Source: JANNWF01 sp052390415 | GTDB taxonomy: Bacteria > Pseudomonadota > Gammaproteobacteria > Xanthomonadales > Xanthomonadaceae | DNA length: 10,970 bases | NCBI GenBank assembly: GCA_052390415.1 | Contig: JBQTGY010000176.1 | Coordinates: 1 to 10,970, forward strand | Direction of reading: 5' to 3' | Part shown: one piece after another, positions 5,680 to 10,970 of the stretch | Layout of the letters: every line of letters starts with the position of its first letter | Position numbering within the stretch: the first letter of the stretch is position 1 | The notes under the pieces: model-generated | The model's input: the letters and a program-made list of their open reading frames with translations, nothing else | Told to the model about the DNA's origin: nothing | Databases searched by the model: none | Position numbers and translations under genes: made by a program

Positions 5680-8600
5680 ATGTTATTTGCCTCAGCGTTC
5701 AAACACTCTTCCACCTTGGTCGCGGTGGTTCGGGCCGCCAACGGCGAGTTCGTCGATGTCAATCCTGCGTTCGAGCGACGGCTTGGACATGCTCGTAGCG
5801 CTGTCGTCGGGAGGCGACCGATTGATATCGGTTTGTGGCCAGACATCGAGGTCCGCACGCTGATTTGGTCGCGGTTGCAGACCGGCGATCCCGTGGTGGA
5901 TATGCCGCTGCGAGTTGCCCACCGTGATGGCCGCATCAGTGGCGGCCGACTGACCTGCGAGCCCTTTGAGCACGCGGATGAGGGCTACTACTTTTGCTGC
6001 ATCCGCATTGCCGAAGGCTTGCACCCAGCGACGTGGACGGCGCCGCGGCAGGGCTACCAGGCACTCTTCCAGGCGGCGGCAGAGGGTTTGTATCGAAGCC
6101 TGCCCGATGGCGGATTCATCGATGTCAATCCGGCAATGGCGCGCTTGCTTGGTTTCGAATCGCCGGAAGCGATGTTGCGGCTGCAGGCCACTGAGGCCAA
6201 GGGTTTGTACGTGTTGCCGGGTCGACGCGAAGAACTGCGCGCCATGATTCAGCACGATGGCTTTTACAGCCAGCAGCGCAGTCAGATTCGCCGTCGCGAT
6301 GGCGCCCTGATTTGGGTGAGCGAGAACTGCCGCGCGGTACGCGATGAACTTGGGCGCGTCGCTTTGCAGGAAGGATCGGTGGTCGACATCACCGAGGCGT
6401 TGGCAGCAGAGGCCGCGCTGCAGCAATCCGAAGCGCTCTACAAGGTGCTGGTGGACAGTTGCAGTGATGGAGTCTTCCTGACGCAAGGGGGAATCATCCG
6501 CTTTTGCAATCAGGCGATGGCCGACATTTTTGGTTGCACGATCCTGGAGCTGACCAGTCGACCCTATATTGAGTGGGTGCACCCCGATGATGTCGCGGCG
6601 CAAGCCGAACGTCGACGCGTTCGTGAACAAGGCTCTACTGAGCCGCATCGCTACGAGATTCGGATGCGCCACCACGCTGGCCACTACGTGACCGTGGCGG
6701 TGCATGCCGATGCGGTGATGTTCGATGGGGCCATCGCATCGACCGGCTTGATGCGCGACGTCACCGAGGAACACAAACAGCAGCAGGCCTTGCAGGCGGC
6801 TGAGCGCTGCTATCGAGAGTTGTTCGAAGGGTCGCCGATCGGATTGTTCAAGACGCATGCGGATGGCCGCATTCTTGAGGTCAATCCGGTGTTGCTGGGC
6901 ATGCTCGGCTACACCGAGATTGAGCGTATGCGCGAGAGCCTGCCGACGATGGGCTCGATTTACCTGGATCCGTTGCAGCGCAAGGAAGTGCTCGCTGAAC
7001 TCGGGCGCCACGGTGTCATTCGCGACCACGAAGTCTTGCTGAAAACGCGGAGCGGCGAACGGTTGCTCGCGAGCATCAATGCCAGCGTCATCCATTCGGC
7101 AGATGGCGTTGCGCTGGAGTTTGCCGGATCGGTCATCGACGTCACCCATCAACGCGATCTGACCGAGGCCCTGGCGCGCTCGGAAACGCGCTATCGAACG
7201 CTGGTGGAGCACAGCCAGGTGGGTGTGTTCATCACCTCCGGTGAGCAGTACGTATATGTCAATCACGCGCTGACAGGGATGTTTGGTTACGAAGAGCAGA
7301 CGTTGCTTGCGATGAATTTTCGCCAGTTGGTTGCGCCAGAGCAGCTGGCCCAATCGGAACGCCGATTGGCCATGTTGCGCGGTGGAGAGCCTTTTCCGGC
7401 TGAGTTCGAAAGTTGCTATCTGCGCAAGGATGGCAGCCGATTCTGGGTGCGCGTGAGCTGCTCGCCGATCGAGATTGAGGGTGTCCGCCATTTGACCGGC
7501 ATGATTCTGGACATCACTCGCCACCGCGAGGCCGAGCGACGCCTTCGCTTCCATGCCACCCATGACTCGCTCACTGGCCTGCCCAATCGACTGATGTTCC
7601 AGCAGGCGTTGGAAAGCTCGCTGGCGCAGGCGCGGGCCAGTGGCGTGCATGAATACGCTGTGCTTTTTCTTGATCTGGATGGCTTCAAGCTGGTCAATGA
7701 CAGCCTCGGACACGCCGCGGGCGACCTCTTGCTGGTGGCACTCGCCGAGAAAATGAGCATGGCGCTGACAGGCGAGGCCCTGGTGGCGCGCTATGGCGGC
7801 GACGAGTTCACCATCCTCCCGCATGGCGCCTGCGATCATGTCATGGCGCGCGAATTGGCCCGTCGCGTGCTTGACCTGTTCGAAGCGCCAATCGAGATCG
7901 GTGAGCAAGTCGCCTATTCCAGCGCCAGTATCGGTATCGTGCTTGGACGTCCCGAGTACCGCAATTCAGTTCAGTTGCTGCGTGATGCCGACACAGCCAT
8001 GTACCGCGCCAAGGCAGCCGGCAAAGCCGGCTATGTCATGTTCGACGACACCATGCACGGCGAAGCAAGGAGTCGATTCGAGCTCGAACGCGACTTGCGC
8101 GCCGCGTTGCGTGGTGGCCAGTTCGAAGTTCACTACCAGCCGTTGGTGCGTTTGGCCGATGCCGCAATCATTGGCTGTGAGGCGCTGGTGCGTTGGAATC
8201 ACCCGCAGCGCGGCGTGCTATTGCCCGGTGAATTTTTGCCGGTAGCCGAAGAGATGGGCTTGATCGCCCAGCTGGATGGCTGGGTTCTGGAAACCGCGTG
8301 CGATCAGATCGTGGCCTGGCAGATCACCTATCCGGCGTATTCAGGTCTGCGCCTGAACGTCAATCTCGATGATAGACAGATGGGCAGTCCCACGCTCATC
8401 GACGAAGTCGCCATGGTCATTGAAGCAAGTGGCATCGACGCGACGAGTTTGAGCCTGGAAGTGACCGAGACCGTGTTTCGCGGCGGCAGCGAACAAGCCG
8501 AGCGCACGCGCAGAGCGTTGGAAGCGCTGAAAGGCTTGGGAGTCGGCTTGGTCGTCGACGACTTTGGTACTGGCTACTCGTCGTTGGAGTCGTTTGCGTC

Positions 8601-8850
8601 GGCGCCGTTTGACGCCCTCAAGATTGATCGCGGTTTCATTCGCGACATGGAAACCAATCCGCGCCATCGTGCCATCGTGCGCACCATTGTCGCCTTCGCC
8701 AGCGATCTCGGCTTGACACTCACAGCGGAGGGCGTGGAGTCGCAAGCCCAGTCCGACCTGCTGCAGTCCTTGGGTTGCACGTTGGGACAGGGCTATCTGT
8801 ATTCGCCCGCGCTGGATGCCGTTGCTTTCGAGCGTTTGCTCAACGCCTGA
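5680..8850 (+). CDS. Five-PAS GGDEF-EAL cyclic-di-GMP signalling protein
   Basis: A 1056-residue bifunctional cyclic-di-GMP enzyme candidate. Five PAS-like sensor units are spaced about 120-135 residues apart (starting near 3, 126, 250, 375 and 500), each except the fourth boundary closing with a VDIT/RDVT/IDVT/LDIT-type segment; several contain the FxDVNPA motif. The diguanylate cyclase follows (FLDLDGFKLVNDSLGH near 663-678, ARYGGDEF with GGDEF at 706-710). No RxxD inhibitory site is present before it (TGEA instead). The EAL phosphodiesterase has EALVRW (834-839) and apparently every metal and catalytic position: Asn895, Glu927, Asp960-Asp961, Lys981, Glu1017, Gln1037. Neither a membrane span nor a signal peptide is visible, so it is cytoplasmic. 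Heme, flavin or other PAS ligands cannot be assigned. ATG at 5680 begins right at the first PAS; a TTG at 5626 without a ribosome site would add 18 residues. Confidence 0.95.
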   Translation: MLFASAFKHSSTLVAVVRAANGEFVDVNPAFERRLGHARSAVVGRRPIDIGLWPDIEVRTLIWSRLQTGDPVVDMPLRVAHRDGRISGGRLTCEPFEHADEGYYFCCIRIAEGLHPATWTAPRQGYQALFQAAAEGLYRSLPDGGFIDVNPAMARLLGFESPEAMLRLQATEAKGLYVLPGRREELRAMIQHDGFYSQQRSQIRRRDGALIWVSENCRAVRDELGRVALQEGSVVDITEALAAEAALQQSEALYKVLVDSCSDGVFLTQGGIIRFCNQAMADIFGCTILELTSRPYIEWVHPDDVAAQAERRRVREQGSTEPHRYEIRMRHHAGHYVTVAVHADAVMFDGAIASTGLMRDVTEEHKQQQALQAAERCYRELFEGSPIGLFKTHADGRILEVNPVLLGMLGYTEIERMRESLPTMGSIYLDPLQRKEVLAELGRHGVIRDHEVLLKTRSGERLLASINASVIHSADGVALEFAGSVIDVTHQRDLTEALARSETRYRTLVEHSQVGVFITSGEQYVYVNHALTGMFGYEEQTLLAMNFRQLVAPEQLAQSERRLAMLRGGEPFPAEFESCYLRKDGSRFWVRVSCSPIEIEGVRHLTGMILDITRHREAERRLRFHATHDSLTGLPNRLMFQQALESSLAQARASGVHEYAVLFLDLDGFKLVNDSLGHAAGDLLLVALAEKMSMALTGEALVARYGGDEFTILPHGACDHVMARELARRVLDLFEAPIEIGEQVAYSSASIGIVLGRPEYRNSVQLLRDADTAMYRAKAAGKAGYVMFDDTMHGEARSRFELERDLRAALRGGQFEVHYQPLVRLADAAIIGCEALVRWNHPQRGVLLPGEFLPVAEEMGLIAQLDGWVLETACDQIVAWQITYPAYSGLRLNVNLDDRQMGSPTLIDEVAMVIEASGIDATSLSLEVTETVFRGGSEQAERTRRALEALKGLGVGLVVDDFGTGYSSLESFASAPFDALKIDRGFIRDMETNPRHRAIVRTIVAFASDLGLTLTAEGVESQAQSDLLQSLGCTLGQGYLYSPALDAVAFERLLNA

Positions 8851-8902
8851 CGCGCGAACATCAGCTCAGAAACAATCGGCATGAGGCGATGCTGCCGCGC
8901 TC

Positions 8903-8932
8903 TTTTCGTGCTGCGCTGCATCATGCTAGTGT
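8903..8932 (+). promoter_or_regulatory. serC: Putative promoter of serC
   Basis: TGCTAGTGT (8924-8932) resembles an extended -10 and shares TGCTAG-GTCCGC with the block upstream of the FHA gene. The best -35 candidate, ttttcg (8903-8908), is weak at 18 bases spacing. A start just after 8932 would give a leader of roughly 140 bases containing the hairpin at 8954 and the REP doublet. Evidence is pattern similarity only. Confidence 0.28.
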
Positions 8933-8953
8933 CCGCCGCACTCGGCTGTTGCG

Positions 8954-8971
8954 GGTTGGCATGGGCCAACC
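8954..8971 (+). other. Hairpin in the serC leader
   Basis: A perfect 7-bp stem (ggttggc at 8954-8960 with gccaacc at 8965-8971) closes the 4-base loop atgg. The left-arm sequence recurs at 8997-9003, directly touching the REP doublet, so the right arm could pair with either copy. No T-run follows. It may be a leader structure or a chance stem. Confidence 0.4.
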
Positions 8972-9000
8972 GTTCTCATCAATTGCTGTGGTGCATGGTT

Positions 9001-9056
9001 GGCGGGTCAAGACCCGCCCTACGAGTTGGCGTATGTAGGGCGGGTCTTGACCCGCC
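9001..9056. repeat. REP doublet (REPIN-like inverted repeat) upstream of serC
   Basis: Two perfect 22-bp inverted arms (9001-9022 and 9035-9056) flank a 12-base centre (gagttggcgtat). Read outward from the centre, each arm starts with GTAG followed by a palindrome, ggcgggtc-tt-gacccgcc, so each arm can also fold alone. GTAG plus a hairpin is the architecture of repetitive extragenic palindromes moved by TnpA-REP (RAYT) transposases, and an inverted pair is a REPIN. No RAYT gene is in the window. The right arm is followed by gttttccttt, so the element could also end transcripts from the upstream cyclic-di-GMP gene. It ends 10 bases before the serC ribosome site. Confidence 0.85.
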
Positions 9057-9076
9057 GTTTTCCTTTGGAGATTGCC

Positions 9077-10162
9077 ATGACGCGTGCCTTCAACTTCAGT
9101 GCTGGTCCTGCGGCGCTGCCCGAACCGGTCCTCCAGCGTGCGCGCGACGAGATGCTCGAATGGGGCACAGAGCGCGCTTCGGTGATGGAAATCAGCCATC
9201 GCAGCAAGAGCTTCATCGCGCTGGCAGAAACGGCGGAAGCCGATGTGCGCGAGTTGATGGGAATTTCGGCCGACTATGCCGTGTTGTTTCTGCAGGGCGG
9301 TGCGACCCAACACTTCGCGCAGGTTCCGCTCAATCTCGCGTCAGCAGGGCAGGCCGCCGACTATCTGGTGACCGGCGCCTGGGGCCAGAAGGCGGTCGCG
9401 GAGGCGGCGCCGTATGTGACTGCGCGCGTGGCAGCTTCCACTGAAGCCGGCAACTTCACCGATCTGCCCGCCGAAGGAAGCTGGACGGTAAATCCGGCGG
9501 CGGCCTATCTGCATTACACGCCCAACGAAACCATCCACGGCGTTGAGTTTCACCAGATTCCCGATTCTGCTGGCGTGCCGCTGGTGGCTGATTTCAGTTC
9601 CACCATCCTGTCGCGGCCCATCGACGTGTCGTGCTTTGGGCTTATCTACGCAGGCGCGCAAAAGAACATCGGGCCCTCAGGCTTGGTGTTGGTCATCGTT
9701 CGCCGCGACTTGCTCGCCCGCAGCGGTCAGCCCAAGGCCAAAGTGCTGAGCTACGCGGCGCAAGCCAAGGAAGGCTCGATGCTGAACACGCCGCCCACAC
9801 TTTCCTGGTACCTGGCTGGCCTGGTTTTCCAGTGGTTGAAATCGGAAGGTGGTCTCGCCGTGATCGGCGAGCGCAATCGGGTCAAGGCGGAAACTCTGTA
9901 CACAGCCATTGATGGCTCGGCCGGCTTCTATCGCAGCCCTGTCGCGCTCGCCGCACGCTCTTGGATGAATGTCCCTTTCACACTCAAGGACGAAGCGCTC
10001 GACGCTGCGTTCCTGAAAGAGTCCGAAGCCGCCGGCTTGTTGGCGTTGAAAGGCCACCGCGCGGTCGGCGGCATGCGTGCGTCGCTGTATAACGCGATGC
10101 CGCTCGCTGGAGTGCAAGCGCTGGCCGATTTCATGGCCGACTTCGCGCGCCGCCGAGGCTGA
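9077..10162 (+). CDS. serC: Phosphoserine aminotransferase
   Basis: SerC transfers an amino group from glutamate to 3-phosphohydroxypyruvate, giving phosphoserine; it is also used in pyridoxal phosphate synthesis in many proteobacteria. The 361 residues match the usual length. Visible landmarks are FNFSAGPAALPE (5-16), the phosphate-binding HR at 41-42, LQGGATQ (72-78) for cofactor phosphate binding, W102, YTPNETIHG (147-155), ADFSS with Asp172, the Schiff-base Lys196 in YAGAQKNIGP, NTPPT (237-241), and GGMRASLYNAMP near the end. The ATG at 9077 has GGAG 6 bases upstream; an upstream TTG at 8999 would translate through the REP doublet and is rejected. The next gene, 83 bases on, encodes the enzyme making its substrate. 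Confidence 0.98.
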   Translation: MTRAFNFSAGPAALPEPVLQRARDEMLEWGTERASVMEISHRSKSFIALAETAEADVRELMGISADYAVLFLQGGATQHFAQVPLNLASAGQAADYLVTGAWGQKAVAEAAPYVTARVAASTEAGNFTDLPAEGSWTVNPAAAYLHYTPNETIHGVEFHQIPDSAGVPLVADFSSTILSRPIDVSCFGLIYAGAQKNIGPSGLVLVIVRRDLLARSGQPKAKVLSYAAQAKEGSMLNTPPTLSWYLAGLVFQWLKSEGGLAVIGERNRVKAETLYTAIDGSAGFYRSPVALAARSWMNVPFTLKDEALDAAFLKESEAAGLLALKGHRAVGGMRASLYNAMPLAGVQALADFMADFARRRG

Positions 10163-10183
10163 ATCAAGGCTCAAATAGTTTTC

Positions 10184-10211
10184 GCGGCAAGCTGGCGTCG
10201 ACCAGCGCCGC
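10184..10211 (+). other. Hairpin between serC and the phosphoglycerate dehydrogenase gene
   Basis: gcggc (10184-10188) and gctgg (10191-10195) pair with ccagc (10202-10206) and gccgc (10207-10211), giving a 10-bp stem with a 2-base bulge (aa) and a 6-base loop, followed by ttt only. A second short stem (gggg with cccc) lies around 10217-10228. This could be a weak terminator or a processing and stability element that sets the ratio of the two products. Confidence 0.4.
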
Positions 10212-10245
10212 TTTCCGGGGGAGGCCCCGCCCGCAGGACGCACGC

Positions 10246-10970
10246 ATGTTCAAGATTCAAACGCTCAACAATATTTCCCGCAATGGGTTGGACCGTCTGC
10301 CGGCTGATCGCTACGCGGTGGCCAATGACATCGAAGCACCCGATGCAGTGCTGTTGCGTTCTGCGGACATGCACAAACTCACCATCCCGGATTCAGTCAA
10401 GGCCATTGGTCGGGCTGGCGCGGGCACCAACAACATTCCAGTCGAGACGCTCAGTGCACGTGGTGTGGTGGTATTCAACGCGCCAGGTGCAAACGCCAAT
10501 GCGGTGAAGGAGTTGGTGATCGCTGGCATGTTGATGTCGTCCCGCAACTTGGGCGAGGCCTTGGGCTTTTCGGCGGGTCTGCGCGAAGTGGCCGATCCAC
10601 ATCACGCCATGGAGTCGGAGAAGAAACGCTTTGTTGGCACCGAGCTCGCCGGCAAGACGCTGGGCGTCATTGGCCTCGGTGCGATCGGTGTTCGCGTCGC
10701 CAATGCCGCGCGTGCGCTCGGCATGCAGGTATACGGCTTTGATCCACACATGACCGTGGATGGCGCGTGGCAGTTGTCGGCCGATGTGGTCAAAGCCGGC
10801 AGCCTCAACGAACTATATGCGGCCGCCGATTTCATCAGCTTCCACGTGCCACTGAACGATGCGACGCGCGGCATTTTCGGAGATGCCGCACTGACCGTGG
10901 CCAAGCGCGGCGTCGCCCTGTTGAACTTCGCCCGTGATGGCATCATTGACGCGGCGGCCCTGCGCAAGGG
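10246..10970 (+). CDS. serA: D-3-phosphoglycerate dehydrogenase, short form (partial at right edge)
   Basis: The first 241 residues of an NAD-dependent 2-hydroxyacid dehydrogenase, expected to oxidise 3-phosphoglycerate to 3-phosphohydroxypyruvate, the substrate of SerC. The N-terminal substrate half contains VLLRSADMHKL and GRAGAGTNNIPVETLSARGVVVFNAPGANANAVKE (55-89). The Rossmann motif GLGAIG is at 143-148 and the NAD-selective acidic residue is in VYGFDP (Asp166). Catalytic Arg230 is in LLNFARDGIID, a variant of the NxSRG seen in E. coli SerA and typical of the shorter branch of the family. The catalytic Glu and His lie beyond the edge, as would any C-terminal ACT domain. The ATG at 10246 has AGGA 7 bases upstream. 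The location behind serC strongly supports the serine role over other hydroxyacid dehydrogenases. The gene has no stop codon within the window. Confidence 0.92.
   Translation, partial: MFKIQTLNNISRNGLDRLPADRYAVANDIEAPDAVLLRSADMHKLTIPDSVKAIGRAGAGTNNIPVETLSARGVVVFNAPGANANAVKELVIAGMLMSSRNLGEALGFSAGLREVADPHHAMESEKKRFVGTELAGKTLGVIGLGAIGVRVANAARALGMQVYGFDPHMTVDGAWQLSADVVKAGSLNELYAAADFISFHVPLNDATRGIFGDAALTVAKRGVALLNFARDGIIDAAALRK

Noticed and set aside
5692..7908. 738-codon antisense open frame opposite the PAS region
   Set aside because: It lies entirely inside a clearly real gene, has no recognisable domain, and is rich in His, Gln and Ala as expected for reverse-strand reading of GC-rich codons.
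8881..9444. Frame whose first residues resemble a signal peptide (VSAALGCCGLAWA)
   Set aside because: It has no ribosome binding site, runs through the REP doublet and then out of frame through serC. The hydrophobic start is most likely coincidence.
1..10970. A CRISPR, phage, toxin-antitoxin, retroelement or anti-phage system
   Set aside because: Every gene large enough to classify falls in a housekeeping, envelope or signalling family or is a lone hypothetical. No regularly spaced repeats, integrase, reverse transcriptase or paired small genes were seen.

Overview
The window is GC-rich, densely coding DNA from a bacterial chromosome. Protein families and style point to a gammaproteobacterium, most likely Xanthomonadales/Lysobacterales: a cold-shock reading frame beginning MSDRQT, a SlyD-like FKBP prolyl isomerase, a PHA-granule-region protein, a patatin next to a small conserved hypothetical, a long PAS-GGDEF-EAL protein, and serC followed by a short-form phosphoglycerate dehydrogenase. 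This placement is inference from family resemblance. I see no phage genes, transposase, CRISPR array, tRNA or rRNA.

Layout. Positions 1-222 hold no gene I can support and look like the leader of a cold-shock gene. Positions 223-432 are that gene, broken by an in-frame stop at codon 7 and a cluster of changes in its RNA-binding motif. A strong intrinsic terminator (456-487) separates it from a small RRM RNA-binding protein (509-772). A lipoprotein NlpC/P60 hydrolase (886-1377, minus) diverges from the FKBP prolyl isomerase (1533-2015, plus). The patatin phospholipase (2098-3351, minus) converges on the FKBP gene and diverges from a conserved hypothetical gene (3514-4227, plus). A PHA-granule-family protein (4260-4535, minus) diverges from a membrane-anchored double-FHA protein (4678-5610, plus). 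That is followed closely by a 1056-residue protein with five PAS domains, GGDEF and EAL (5680-8850, plus).

The last part is the serine branch: serC (9077-10162), then a phosphoglycerate dehydrogenase open at the right edge (10246 onward). These encode successive steps from 3-phosphoglycerate to phosphoserine, and their order and spacing suggest one transcript. The serC leader carries a perfect 22-bp inverted repeat with the architecture of a REP doublet (REPIN), only 10 bases before the ribosome binding site.

Most of the window is housekeeping and signalling of known families. I do not find a clear new multi-gene system. The items most worth a second look are the damaged cold-shock gene upstream of an intact RRM gene, the REPIN in the serC leader, and the FHA protein whose two domains both appear to lack the usual phosphothreonine-contact serine.
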